From the NCBI RefSeq assembly GCF_032062135.1, contig NC_092858.1:121037931-121101930 (forward strand): a DNA stretch of 64,000 bases, in the 5' to 3' direction. This DNA comes from Pyxicephalus adspersus. Taxonomy: Eukaryota > Chordata > Amphibia > Anura > Pyxicephalidae. A program made the position numbers and the translations under genes. The notes under the pieces were generated by a model. The model had not been told where the DNA came from. It was given only the letters and a program-made list of their open reading frames with translations, and did no database searches. Below are positions 35,268 to 48,054 of the stretch, in pieces (the stretch's first letter is position 1; each line of letters opens with the position of its first letter).

Positions 35268-36075
35268 AATATTTCTTAATAGGCATTTATTCAGAACAGA
35301 GGCCAGTCGCTGGAGGTGTACCACAAGGCTCTGCACTAGGTCCAGTTCTTTTAAATCTGATATATTGATGGAATTAGAGTTATGTCTCCAATGAAACAAA
35401 TGTGTTCAATAGGGTTTATATTCTTAAAGGTGTTTTCATATAGGTCAAAGCAGTGGAAACTGTAGTTCAATGTATCTAAATGCAAAATAAAGTACTTTGG
35501 AAAAGTAATCGTCTGACAAAATAAATATTTCGAGTACAGTGTTGGCACGAACTACAGTGAAAAATATTTTGTGGTGTTTATTTCAGATATCAAAATAAGC
35601 AACCAGTGTAGCCTAGTATTGGGAAAAGTGAATATAATACTGGGGAGCATTACTAAAGGGGATCGCCAACAGGTGGAGGCCTTGATTCCCCTACACAGAT
35701 ACTTACTTAGAAGGTATTTATAAGTCTTTGTCCAGCTCTGTCAACCTTATAAGCAAGAAGGGGATACAACATATCAGTAGAGACTACCAAATCCTAATAT
35801 ATACAATCCTAAAAAAAGAAGGGAAATGGAGAGCATGAATAAAACCTTTAAATGCCTCAAGAGTGTAAATGAAGTTTAGAAGGCAGTATGTTCAATAATA
35901 ATCTAAGGTCACAATATGATGTCAAACCAGCAGGATAATAGCCTTATAAAATCTAATATATAAAAGTATTCCTACTAAATTGATGCTTGGAGCAGGCTTC
36001 CAGCAGAGGTAGTCAGTGAAAAGTAAGTGAATTTAAGCATGCTTGAAAACATAGATCTATACACAAAAAGTTTAG
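35268..36075 (+). mobile_element. CR1-type LINE remnant, reverse transcriptase part
   Basis: Read across frames, the plus strand gives PVAGGVPQGSALGPVLLNL (near 35304), the RT block with GVPQGS-LGP; then FNVSKCKIKYFGK (near 35470), the block after the palm; then IKISNQCSLVLGKVNIILGS with ITKGDRQQVEALIPL, the thumb region; and SRLPAEVVSEK (near 35995), the typical CR1 C-terminal end. The blocks are in order and at about the right spacing, except that the segment with the YADD box is missing or unreadable. Many stops and frameshifts show an old copy. No simple-repeat tail is evident. Confidence 0.75.
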
Positions 36076-36429
36076 AAAATCAGTTAAGTTTCTATAAAGA
36101 AGCACTTTTGTCCATAAAGGTGTGCTAGTGAAACATCTAATAAAGATGTAAAATATTCCTATTTATTGGAAGGATGATGGTTCTAAATTTGAATGTACTT
36201 CCAAAAAAAGTTTAAATTTTGCAAACAATTTGAGCCTAGTCGTCAAAGTACCTTTGAGGAAGATGGGGAAAAAAAAACACAGATGAAAAAAAATCTCTAA
36301 AAGAGTTAGGGGTTTTATTGTATATAAATATAAGACATGTGGCTTTATGAAAATAGTACAACATAAATCCACAAAAGATTAAACTGCAATAATTTATATT
36401 TCAAGGACAGATCCCCAATGTCATTAAAT

Positions 36430-36975
36430 TATTTGCTAATGGCAAATAATTCAACAGACCAGCTATTTTCACCCAGGGATTTGTGGAACCTTAGGACATC
36501 TCCAGAAGTTCCCATAGGATCCTTGAGCTGTGGCTGATTGACCTCCAGTAATAATATCTGCATAGTTTGGGGGCCAAAAACACTTTGGTAGTGCCAACAG
36601 TAGAAAATCAAAAATACCTTTTTAACTGTCTGTAAATGTGCCATTCAGCTAATGTATGGCAACAAATGCAGACAACAATTTTAGTATTGGTTCCCCCAAC
36701 ACCTCAAACATATTTTAGAAGTTCCACATGGGTAAAAAGGATTAAAAATGCTGCAATGGAACCTAATAAAACCTCAAATGACCCAAAAAAGCCATCTCAT
36801 ACCACTGTAGGATATTGGACATTATTGCTAGGAGAAAGTGTTTACGGTCCCACTCCATTAACAAAATCATTCTTCCAAACAATACACAGAATAGCATGGT
36901 GGTCCAATTCACAAGTAAAACATGTTCTGACCCAACAAACACACTCAGATGATTATTTATGTACACTGACTGTAT
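36430..36975 (-). mobile_element. Decayed L1 ORF2 C-terminal remnant
   Basis: The minus strand yields WDRKHFLLAIMSNIL and FLGHLRFY (36763-36890), resembling the L1 segment WD-LR-HL followed by ILSFLGHPRF-PG, then LKRYF near 36610 and, in other frames, YYWRS and YGNFWRCPKV (about 36485-36545), resembling the RWY-TP, CWRCG and HIWW-CPKV end of L1 ORF2. Order and spacing fit, identity is low. The 134-codon plus-strand frame at 36636-37040 lies opposite this and is probably an antisense shadow. Confidence 0.5.
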
Positions 36976-37439
36976 TTGATAATATTTGTGTAGAAAAGAG
37001 ACAAGCTAGAAATTTCATTACTTGCTACACTCCCTACTAGGAAAAATTAACTAAAATTAGTCCTAATTTTTTGATTAAGTAGTAGAAAGAACTACTGACT
37101 CCTAAAAAGTAGCCACAAAGAAGAAACACTTGACATTTTACACAACATTTATAGACAAGCGCCCCATGTATTTTGGCTTTGCCAGTCACATTTAGATTTT
37201 CTAGTGCCCATGTTTTAGGCATGCCTAAAAATTCAACTGTTCCAGAAGGAAATGCACGTTGACAGGTTGAGTAATTGAATTCAAACCTCATGTGTATCTC
37301 TTGCATGCACCTCCTGATTGGCTGAAATATTTCAAGAATTTCTGGCTAAACAACAACCTAATATTACCAGATGTATTTGTAGTATGTCTAGAGATGACAC
37401 TAAAAGAGCGGATATTAGAAAAAAGAAATCCAGGAAATG

Positions 37440-37875
37440 AAAGCAATACTGTAAGACCCCAGTTCAGCAATAGTACTCACCAGGCACCAGTTCCGCAATC
37501 TTAACGCCGCACTCTTCTGGCAAAGGACCAGGAGCCCAAAGGTAAAGCAGTACCAAGATTCCAACAGAGACAAGTCCAGAATGCAGAGCAAGAGGTCACA
37601 CATAATCCATCTACCAGATGAAATACACAAGAGCAAAACACAAGCAGAGTCGGGGTCACAAGCAAAAGGTCGGTCCAGGCGGCAAAAACTCACAGGGTCA
37701 GAAACAGGCAAGGTTGGCAACAGTAAATCAGACAAGAAACTCTCCAGCACAGGTTAGCCCAGCTAAACACTACAACAGGCATGCATCACTGGGTGCAGAG
37801 AGGCTATAAAGCTCCAGAAGCCAATGGCGGCACTGGAGCACTAAACGGCCCCGGAAATACCCTTTAGCTGTGCAC
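37440..37875 (-). repeat. Possible LTR or LTR-like dispersed repeat
   Basis: A moderately GC-rich block in an A+T-rich setting. Read on the minus strand it has a TATA-like GAGCTTTATAGCC (37806-37818 on the plus strand as GGCTATAAAGCTC), then repeated CTGACC / TGACCC words of the kind seen in many vertebrate Gypsy-type LTRs. I found no second copy, no terminal TG...CA with target duplication and no retroviral protein nearby, so a solo LTR is only a guess. The 111-codon minus and 63-codon plus frames here carry no motif. Confidence 0.3.
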
Positions 37876-38175
37876 AGCCTCAGAGTGTGTGCTGGGGATG
37901 CCAAGAAATTACATTTCAGACTGCATGGCTAAAGGAGAGCAGAAGATGCTGCTATTTCCCTGCTGCTGCAAGTGTCACTGCTGGACAAAATAACGGGAAG
38001 GGATTATGCAGTGCTGCACAGCACAGGATTGCTGGCCCATAAGCATTTCCAAACAAATACATGTGAAAATAGTAGAAACTCAAATCAACTTTAATAAGAT
38101 CTAGTCAACTGGATGACATTTAAAATTCCCTTACTTACTAATACATATTGCCAGTATAGTAGATATCATAGTTTA

Positions 38176-38322
38176 TATAGTAGGGATCATCCAACCCGAG
38201 CATTTGGGCAATGACAGCTGTCACTTTTTGGTGGTCAGATTGCCTGATCCCTACTATACCTGTCAAGTTACAATTCATGCTGCAATTGAATCAGAACTAT
38301 CTGACCACCACCAATCTTAACA
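38176..38322. repeat. Interleaved inverted repeats
   Basis: TATAGTAGGGATCA (38176-38189) is the exact inverse of TGATCCCTACTATA (38245-38258). Between them GGTGGTCAGAT (38230-38240) is the inverse of ATCTGACCACC at about 38308-38318. The two pairs overlap, so both stems cannot form at once. Possibly the remains of a fold-back element. Confidence 0.55.
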
Positions 38323-38960
38323 TTCATGTAGTGACAACTAATTTAGATTTGCTTGAAATGGAGACTAATTAGAGTTTTTAAAGTCTTATACCTCATCTTA
38401 CTGTTTCAGTAAGAAAGGAAACCCCAATATCTTAAATCTACTCTAAACCAGTGTTATTCTAAAAGTTAATTCACATTTATGCAATGTGACAGCTTGCGTC
38501 AGCACTGAGTGTCCTTCCTGACTGTCCATAATCAAATATTCTAGCATAGCACTAAGTAATAGTTATTTAGATATTGGTGAACACATACATTAGTGTAAAA
38601 GACACCACTTGTCATATATTATTATTAAGTTTAGCATAGAACACTAGTACACAAGCTTTAAGACAAACAGAATACATACATTACATAAAAAAGCACACAT
38701 TTTCTTTATCATACTGTGACCATATTGCTTGAAATTGCATGTTGTGATTGCATAGGTATTTCTTCATACTGTTCTGAGGCTAATTACTTTCACCTTTCTG
38801 CTCATGGAGGTCTGCCTATGTCTGTTTGTAAATACAGCATATAATGCACAATGAATGCCAACAATAACAATACAATACAATAACAGCACAGCAGGTAGAA
38901 CAGCAAAATAAAATGTAGTACCCTATTAACAAGAAATACACTTTTACATCTTTTTACATG

Positions 38961-38978
38961 TTTTTTTTTTTTTTTTTT
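38961..38978. repeat. T18 homopolymer run
   Basis: Eighteen consecutive T. It could be an A-tail of a minus-strand retroposon, but no recognisable body lies on its right-hand side. Confidence 0.8.
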
Positions 38979-39671
38979 GTACATTTGGCTTTTTGCATGA
39001 GACTGTTTGAACTTTTTGGACACACTGCTGTTGAGAGAGTCTACCAGTTGAAGACACAATTTGAAAAAATCATTGTCACCAGCACGCATTCTTATCTCAA
39101 ACCTAATGTAAGTTTTTGGGATTAAACGGGAAGGCCAATTGTGAGCCAGAACTTCTTGGCCATGCCAGAACTATAATAGAGTCTTGTGGCTTGATGGGCA
39201 CAAAGTCTTACAGTCATACACTGAAAAAGCCTACTCATAAGAGTATTGTTTCTTGGGATTTCTAGTTCTGTGTGCGTATTTCTCTTGAGGTTACCTTTAT
39301 TAGGTTTTCAAGCACCAGTCATGGCACCTGCCGGTCACCAACAATGTATCTACAATGTATTATATATAGTGTCCACCCACAAGGGCTAGGTTTGATGATG
39401 TTAAGACAAAACTATATCCCTTAATGATCTCTTTTCCACCAAGTGGTCTTCATCTCATGACAGTATTTTTCTCATCCTACCCAGTTCTGTGATTTAGGAG
39501 CATGTCCTCACTATAAATTGTTTTAAACAGAGTACGAAGTAGGATATTATTCATGTTTCAGGTACAAAATACTGTTCAATGCCCTGCAACATTTTCAGAG
39601 CTAAAACCTCACCTTCAATTGGTCCCTTTGGAACTTTGACATATATAGCTTCGATCTACCTCTGACTATGT
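38979..39671. other. Stretch without a recognisable gene
   Basis: I see no coding or repeat feature here beyond short motif-free frames. Confidence 0.4.
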
Positions 39672-39680
39672 ACTAGGAGT

Positions 39681-39806
39681 AGTGTTGAGTGAACCCGAAC
39701 TGTACCAAACTTTATGATTTTGGGTACCCGGACCCGAAACCAAACTTTGAGCCGAAGTTTGCCCGAACCCGGCAAACCCGAACTTTCAGGTGTTCGCTCA
39801 TCCCCA
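39681..39806. mobile_element. CCCGAA-rich short element with 9-bp flanking duplication
   Basis: The body starts AGTGTTGAGTGAACCCGAAC and ends GGTGTTCGCTCATCCCC, so the ends are imperfect inverted repeats of the TGAGYGAAC type. It is full of CCCGAA and TTTG blocks. ACTAGGAGT occurs directly on both sides (39672-39680 and 39807-39815), a likely target duplication of 8-9 bases, which fits a hAT-like origin. Confidence 0.65.
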
Positions 39807-39815
39807 ACTAGGAGT

Positions 39816-40967
39816 CATTCTGGACCTCTGCAGAGTTACCATATGCGTTATTGCCAGGCAGTGGGTGCTTTCTAAAACACAGAATATATAACTTTGAACA
39901 CATTTATGTTCTAGTACCTCTGGCCTGTTTTCAGCTGATTTTAATATAAAACTTAAAAGCTTACAAATAAATGCTTTTGGTTGTAAGTATCCCCAATGTT
40001 ATGTGATCATGTTAGAGCATTATGATTGTCTCAGTCTTTGTCACCTTCATTTGTGAAGGATACGTGAGTATGCATGTAAATGTGGAGCAAAATCTAAATA
40101 AAGATACATTTTCTTCAGCAGATATCACATGGATAATATTGTTGGTATTTCTGATGTAATGATAGCAAAATACTTTAATAATAAAATTAAAGATAAGGAA
40201 TGTATTAGAAGTATAGTGAACCTAATTATTTTTAAAGTTACAGTATTCAGACACAATTATTAGAATTCTTCATTATGAAGTATTGTAATCCTAAAAAGAT
40301 GAAAGTCAAAATATTTAAATAAATAAATTACAATTTATTCAAAACAAAATGGTATAGGGCTTTTAGTAAATCATTTTAAAAGATTAGTGAGCTGATATTC
40401 ATTTTGTCACACAACCATGTGGACATTTTCTCTTGATCATCTATATATTTAACATCTTCATGAATCCAATACTCTGCAAAATCAACAAAATAATTGAAAT
40501 AGAATAATGTCGTTTCTGCATGCACGTTTTGCTTTGCACAAGTGAAAAAATCTGCTGGTGTTTTTAAAGGTGTCAGTCTAAAACGACTTTAGAGTGGAGT
40601 ATGATTAGTATATGATAAAGAGCGTAACTCTGAGTGGAAAACTATACATTTAAAGACCATTTAAAGAAGAAAGGCATTTCTTTGTTTGTTTAGCATGACC
40701 TTTGCTGTGAAATACTTAAAAATCTAGTTATCATTCCACAGCAATTCTCCAATAAGTGATGAGCACAGCACAGTGTGGGGGAGGATGCTTTTTTCCCAAA
40801 CATACCTCTTGTGCAGACAAGGGGAGAGGTACAATATTTTCTAAAGAATGTAGGCTACATGGGAGGCATGCCAGGATGATAAATGTGGTGTTACTATATC
40901 TAGAATAGGAAATGATATTAGTTTTTTAAAAGTGCAAGGTATTCTCTAGAAAGTGGTATCCATTAAC
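39816..40967. other. A+T-rich stretch without a recognisable gene
   Basis: No exon, RNA gene or named repeat could be supported. Confidence 0.45.
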
Positions 40968-41045
40968 TATTATTATTATCACACAGTATTTATATAGCGC
41001 CATCATATTATGCAGCGCTGTACAAAGTCCAAAGTCATGTCATGT
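40968..41045 (-). mobile_element. L2-type LINE 3' tail, variant subfamily
   Basis: TTATTATTATCACACAG passes into TTTATATAGCGCCATCATAT, GCAGCGCTGTACAAAGTCC and AAAGTCATGTCATGTCC. The words after CTGTACA differ from the 4.5-kb copy but match the copy at 45.4 kb, so this is another subfamily. Confidence 0.65.
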
Positions 41046-41624
41046 CCTTCTCAGGTCTTTGAGACCCTTGCTTTATGAATCTGGGAGAAATGCAATGCCT
41101 GTTGTCTAAGAAGTCTGCTAGGATAATTCTGTTCTGCAATGTGTCATTATAATGACAGTACTGATAAATTTGCATTAAACATAAAAGGCATAACTTCAAA
41201 ATGCCTTTACACCCAGGGCTGGATTAAAATTAAATATAGACATTATAAGGTCTATTTTGGAAATGTTTTCACCTAAGGTTACCCCAACTTTTAGCCAAAA
41301 TAAACACATTCCCATCAGATACAATTGGAAAAAAGTATGAATCATAGGTAAAAGTAGACTTACACAATTTCTAATAAAATCTCTTTAACTGATCATTTCT
41401 GTTCTTTAAATGATTAGTCAGTTAATTTAGTACTGCCTCAAATGCTTTTGCCATAAATAAAAAATATATAGTTTGGCATTGCTTATCTGGGAATGTTAGT
41501 TGACTATAAGTAATCTTTTTTCTGGCCTAAAACAATTATGTAAATTGAGAGTTCTTTCATTTGTTGTCAGTAGCAGAATTCTTGTTCCATGTCAGTGACT
41601 CATAAAGTACTCAAGCCATTAGAT

Positions 41625-41900
41625 CAGTGTTTCTTGACTTCTTTATCATGTAAGAACCCCTTGAAATAGCTTTCAGGTCTTCAGGGAACCCCTACTATAA
41701 TTACTTTATCCACAGCTCATAGTACATTAGTGCAGTGGTCAGTAAGAAGAGGGCCTCTCACATTGGGCAATGGGACAAATGTCACCCTTACAGATAGCCC
41801 AAAGGATCATTGGTGTGGTAACCAACCTGAGAGGTGCAAAGTGTTCATGGCTCAATGAACCCCTACCAACCTCTGGAAGGACCCTGATAGAAAGTCACTG
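41625..41900. mobile_element. hAT-like MITE with 8-bp flanking duplication
   Basis: A 276-bp element starting CAGTGTTTCTTGAC and ending AAAGTCACTG, so the ends share the CAGTG terminus. It is flanked by CATTAGAT (41617-41624) and CACTAGAT (41901-41908), 7 of 8 bases equal, as expected of an older hAT target duplication. A longer relative with the same inner words (TTCAGGTCTT, GGAACCCCT, TATCCACAGCT) lies at 48055-48803. The 72-codon frame across its right half is chance. Confidence 0.75.
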
Positions 41901-41908
41901 CACTAGAT

Positions 41909-44900
41909 CAATGTGCCATCCAGGAAACTATCATTTTCAGAAGGCTGACAACAATGGTGGCCTGTGTGTCTTCCTTAAACTGCAGTAAAGATATGGGGAC
42001 TCTCACTAAGGACCCCTGCAAAACCAAAAAAATAAATATGAGCCTCCTCTGAACTGCAAGATGTCCTTGATGTAAGGTGTGCCGGGTCCAAGTATATCAG
42101 GGCAAGGCTAAGTACACACATGTAATATTTGTCATTGGAAAGGATCTTTCACGATTATTGTCACATGCAAAAAATAATTTCACACTTGTTGGGTCACAGT
42201 TCAGGTTTGATGGTTTTTTGATAAGAGAACCCATGGGTATTCCATTTCACAAGAAAAAGTACAAATTTTTCTATCACTGTACTAAGTTTATTTTCTTATA
42301 AATATATACATCATAGTAGGTTCAAGCCCCTTTCAGTATATATTTTCTTTTTATATAATCCAGCCATCCAGCTGTTTGAGATCACCTTATATTAGGTGCA
42401 CCACACAATAAAAATACTTTGTAATAATAAAGGGTGCAAAAATTCTAGGAATTCATGAAAAGCTTGTAAACCACATTGAAGGGTTTACAAGAATCTGCAA
42501 GTTAATTATTTAATACTAAATACTAAACTTTTTCCCAATGTGATAACCAACACCTTCTCCATAGGAAGGAATGACCTAATCAACCCAATTGTCAGAATTA
42601 TGAGCATAGCTTGAAATTAATTAGAACTCTAGTCATGATAGAATAAGCAATCATTAACAATGATTTAAAGACTATGCAGTCTTATTTGTCAGCAGGTACA
42701 GATGGTAAATCATGGCTCTTCAATGGGAGGCAATTGGCTGGGTGGGCACTAGTTTGCTGCAATAAATATGGTTGTTTGAAATCAATTTATTGCTGATTTA
42801 TTGTACAATTTACACAGGATTACAGAAAGATATTTACATTTTTGTTTTTTTCTTTGGTCTTTATATTTAACACAATGTATATACTTCACTTGGTGTAGCC
42901 TTATTAAAATGCATGTTATATAAGTGAATGTATTTGCATTAAAACAGCTAAGGGGGCAGGTTATTTTATGGATCATTACCGGTTGGTTAAAACATGTAAA
43001 TAGTTTATTGGGAACCCCCGTACACAAACACACACTACCCTTTCATTACCATATCCCTCTAACAAATCATTAAACAAAATACATAAAAGCTCTTTTTACT
43101 TAACTAAACATGTGGCCATATGGGGCATATGGGGGATCAAAGTCTTTCATTCTTTCTCAATTCAGAGGGGTACTGTCCTTTCTTAGTTTTCCATGTTGCT
43201 GCTTAAATTAGGTGGACACATTCAATGAGCTGTCCATTGGTGGGATACTCAGCTTCCAGAAGACAGCAGTTTATTACTTCTGTCCAGCACTGCCAGACAG
43301 TTTGTAGCTGAGAGCATTTCACATCCATAACAATTCAATTGGAACATGTTTCCACATGTCTAACCCTCTTTTACCCCCCATCAGCAATTTGCAGCATGGC
43401 AAAAAAGTGCTAGTGCTAAAACAAGTGCAAAGTCAGTGGCGTTTTCAAGCTTTAAGACTAGCTTCAACGTTTTGAAGAACTGGACCAGGTTCGTGGCTCT
43501 GTGCTCCTTTTCGCAGGCAAAACAGAAAATGGAAAGCAAAACTGAGTGGCTTACCTGTACATCTAGAAACAAGGTGAGATCAAATAAGACCACGTTTGTG
43601 GTGAAAACAATTTACCCCCCACAGTAACAAAATGATTGTGCAGAATTAGTGGTCTCTGAACCCAGAGGTACACCAAAAAATTCTGGCAAAACCCAGAAAA
43701 AACTTTGCTAGCCACCACAAGGCACAAGAATATCAGACCTTACTGGCTCCTTACTGTTTTCCTGAATCATTAAGAGTAGACGCTATGAATCACCCATGCC
43801 CCTAGATGTCTTACACTCAACCTCTAATTTTGAGATTCCGTTAGAAAGTGGGACAGTTCACAGAAATAAAAAATAATATTCACATATTGCTGCCTATAGG
43901 CCATGTACCTTCATCCTGCTTTATTTATAACTAGAACCAGCTCAGTGGAACTACCTCCAAGATAAGACCTCCCTATTCAGGGTCTCGTTCTGCATCTAAC
44001 ACCAAAAAGGCTTAACATGATGGTTTGGAAATGGAGAAATGGAAACACAGGGGTGTTCCTAATCAGTACTTTCCACTCTCAATAAATTCTTAAAGCATCT
44101 GTCTCTGTAACACACATTTTACATTCAAAAGTTTTCTGAGTTTTAGAATTTCTCTAATTGAATTACTTAAGCTGGAAGTCTCTAAAAGACACGTCCCAGA
44201 TAATTCCATGCTGACATACAGATGGTGGGCATTAGATCTCCTCATATGTTTATTTTCACAGTTTCCCCAAGAATATATTGAGTTGAATAGGCAAATTGGA
44301 AATATTAGTTTATTTTTAAATGCTAATAAGCAATATTTAACATTTCAGTAATGTATGTAAATGATGTATGGGAACACCCAGTTTGCTGATGGAAGGAGAG
44401 GAACTGGCCAGATGGCAGAATTAAAGGGCACTTTCCACAAAGTTTTTGTATACCCCTGAAGTGCACTTTCCACTGTGGAATACATTCTGTTCTCTTATGT
44501 ACCACTCATCACTAAGAAGAACGTATCCAAAGTGCTGCCATTACTTTGATCAGCTTAAAGTACTGTCATAACTTTCCTAAACTACTTTCTGACCCACACA
44601 GTGTTGTTGAAACTGTACATTTAAAGCTGTGTTATAACTATTATAAACTGTGTTATACAGGTTATATAGAAAAGGAAACTATGAAATGGATAGTAAACAG
44701 TTTTAGGTTTTCCGTGAAAATCAATTGAAAATAAATCAAACATACACGTGTTGATCTTTGAAGTGACCAAATAACATGCTGTACATCAACTGGCTTTTTC
44801 ACAGAGTTGCATAGGAGGAAGGCTTTAAAGGAAATAAATCGGAGTTAATCTATCTGTGACGTAATCATTATGGTAAGATTTAATTGCTAAGATCTTTGGA

Positions 44901-45375
44901 AAATTATCAGAATTGATCTTTTTTAACATTTTGATAGTAGAATGATGAGAGGCATTAGGACTGTCTTATCTCTACTTAGAGGATCCAATTATCTGATCTT
45001 GTAAACCCATATTCATCCCTCTTGGCAATTAGGCTGGAAATACCAGCACTAAGTAATCTATCCATTCTGCATTCTTAATAGCATAAATACCATTGAAATT
45101 GAGCTTCTACCAATATCCCGGTCTCCTTCTTTTCCCTACTCCACAATCCCAGTCTGTGGTCAGGGCTAATTTGCTTAAAACCACTGTCAATGGCCTAGCT
45201 GAAGTCTCCCTTTCAAGTATTTCTGCATGAGATGTAGGTATGTCAGAGATGAGGGAAACATAGAGCACAGCTTTACAGGAAACAAAAGTAGAGCATGCAA
45301 ATAGGGGTGGCAATGCTTCAAAAGGATGATCAGCATTTTTAATATTTCTAACTGTACATTAATGCAACTATTTGT
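41909..45375. other. Long stretch without a recognisable gene
   Basis: No transposon or exon could be named. The block at 43380-43625 is richer in GC and open on both strands (70 and 63 codons), but carries no motif; it may be a repeat. Confidence 0.4.
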
Positions 45376-45440
45376 AACTTGTTTTTATATAGCGCCAACA
45401 TAATATACATCACTTTACAAAGTCCATTGTCATATCACTA
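45376..45440 (-). mobile_element. L2-type LINE 3' tail, variant subfamily
   Basis: TTTTTATATAGCGCCAACAT, then CACTTTACAAAGTCCATTG and TCATATCACTAACTG. It shares ACAAAGTCCA and the following words with the copy at 40968, which marks the same subfamily. No simple-repeat tail is left. Confidence 0.55.
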
Positions 45441-48054
45441 ACTGTATCCAAAAGGGTCTTTCAATCAAATGGGTTTACCATAGTCATTTGTAATAAACAC
45501 AGTCTAAGGACAATTTTTGAGGGAAAACCAATTAAACTAACTGCAAGTTTTTTGAATCTGTCAGGGTCACTAGATATTTATTACTTACTGGAGCCATTTC
45601 ATGGAAGAGAAAAGGCACACATTTTTGTTCCATCATTTTTAAAAGTTCTTTTGTACAATGTTGACCCTTTCCCAAGAATCCCATCTTTGTATGACATTCA
45701 TATAAGGTGAAATCCCCAAAGGTGATAGGTGTTTTAGTTGGTTATTATATTTAATGCTAGGTTGTCTTTAAAAGTAACCTGTACAATGATAGCTATGTCT
45801 GAGTAGAAGTCAAGTCAAGTCGATGTCAAAATCTATGCCTATTGGCTTCCTGCAGCTGATCTCTGTCTAAACCTGACATAGCATGCGTCTTTTTGCATTG
45901 TCTATGTGTGTATATGGTAATATCAGTAACATTACTTAATCTCACCTTAAATCTTTTGAAATCACCAATCACATTAAGAATCTCAGACAGCAGATATACA
46001 CAAAATGTGATATTTTTAGGAGAAATTCAAGACATAATGCAGATTTTTTAGGTAATGATTTTGGCAGTCATGTCTTGATGTTACCTGGAACATAGCAAAT
46101 CTTAACTTTTTGAATATAGTTTAAAAAAAGAATATACTAAATCAAATATGTTTTTTTTTTGTTAGATCAAAAAATTAGGCAACCGAAGGACAAATGGCAA
46201 ATGGCCTCATATATTTCCTTAATTGTTTTTGTTTCATTCACCAGCAGTATGTGCTGTTTTCTTTCATTTAAGTTTTTATTGCATTTCCAGTAGTATTTAC
46301 TAATATAGACTTCTGACCCCCAATGAATAATCTGGGCTCATTCCTGAATCGTGTCATTTTCATTTATAGCTATATGATTATAAGACAAAAAGTCAGAGGG
46401 AATCCTTTTGGACTTCATCATTTTTAGACACAGATTTTGATAAGTTTGCCAGAAGTCCACAATACAGAATTATCAGTTTCATCTTTGAGAAAGAAAATAA
46501 AACCGAGGATATCTCTTGTAAAGGTCTGGAGGAAATATTTGCAAATGCAATGTTGTTTTGGCAGACAAAAGTCTATTTGTAGAAATACAAGGTTTCTCTG
46601 TTCTCTGTCTTCTCTTCTTCTCATCATCAGAAATAAAGTGGAAAATAAATTGAGGTTTGAGCTTAAACAAGATACTTGGTGAATGGACAAACCGACCACT
46701 CAATCTTGGAAATGTCATTACTTTATGCCTAATAAAATAACCTTCAAATAAGATGCTGGTTTCTGCCACATGTCTGTAAAATCTGTATATTTCTTTAAAG
46801 CCTGGGCAATTCTCTGAGCAAATGCAAAAGAAAATTGGGAAATCTGCATGTAAAAATGATTAGTTCATTCATGAAAATAAGTTTCTATAATGACATTTTT
46901 GTGACCGGTATCCTCACTATCAATTTGAGGATTAAGCTGGCAGATATAGAAGGTCAAAGCTTGACATTTACTAGCTTGTTCCCATAAGATCCATATACTT
47001 TTATTAAGGAAAAAGGAAAAATAAATTTTATAAGGATTGCCCAGACTAACAAATGTACCTTAGCATCACCAATGTCATCTGAAACAAATTATGGTCAGCG
47101 TTGCCCTTCTCCGAGATGTCCACAACAATTGGGAAGAATTTTATTAATCATTATACTGTGGGTTTAAGCTTAAAACATGGGCAGTAAATAGCATTAAAAT
47201 TACTTTAAAAAATGCAAAGTTACGGAACTGGGTCATGACAAAGTGCTGACCTCTATGCATTCAATAAAATATTGGTGAAGCTAAACTCTAGGCACATAGA
47301 AAATAAACATTTTTTGCAGCTCTGTATTGCCCTTAAGATTTTAGTTTCCAAGTTTCTGCCAGTGACACAACTTAACTTTTATTTTGATGTTTATTACATT
47401 ACACATCAGGAAAATAATACTCTGCAATATACAGTATATCCTTTGTCTGTGGCACTGATTACAGCCTGGAAGCCCCAGGTAAAGTCTTTTTAGTTCCTGG
47501 AAGCGTTTAATGCCTGAGCTGACCTAATAATATCAGCAGCAATTGCAGCAATGACAAGCCAAAACCATTTCTTAAAATAAGTTTAATATCTGAGAGACAC
47601 ATGTAAAGAAGCAGGTGGTTTTAATAATGCAATGTCTGACATTTTAGGCCTAGCAACCCTGTTTTGTATTTTGAAAAAGCACAGTGATCATATGAACGCT
47701 GTCAGTAATGTTTAGTTAAAATGTGAATCTTGGCATAAATTGGTATTCATCTTTGCAAGTGTTTACATGTGAGTGATTAGATTAACTAAAAACTTACAAA
47801 TCCCCTATAAGTACTACAAAGGGTATATGTGTACAGACCTCAATTTGATCTAAATTTTCATACAATGGGAAGCATGTTAAGACTGCCTAATATTTTTTGT
47901 AAAGACATATACATATTTCCCTGTGCTCTAAGATAATACCATTAGATTTTTATAATTAAAAAATGTCTAATTAAAAAACACAAATTCTTTGACATGAAAT
48001 TTACTGTGTTCAACAATTTTTTTTCTCACTAAATATCATTCTCAATCACCTACA
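45441..48054. other. Stretch without a recognisable gene
   Basis: At 46424-46769 frames of 81-96 codons are open on both strands. The minus-strand product (SSNLNLFSTLF, RHKVMTFPRLSGRFVHS) matches nothing I know. It could be an unrecognised decayed retroposon. Confidence 0.35.

Noticed and set aside
36636..37040. 134-codon plus-strand frame as a gene
   Set aside because: It lies opposite readable L1 ORF2 C-terminal blocks and shows no domain of its own.
46424..46769. Frames of 81-96 codons open on both strands
   Set aside because: No recognised family on either strand; I tried to read L1 blocks and could not place them in order.
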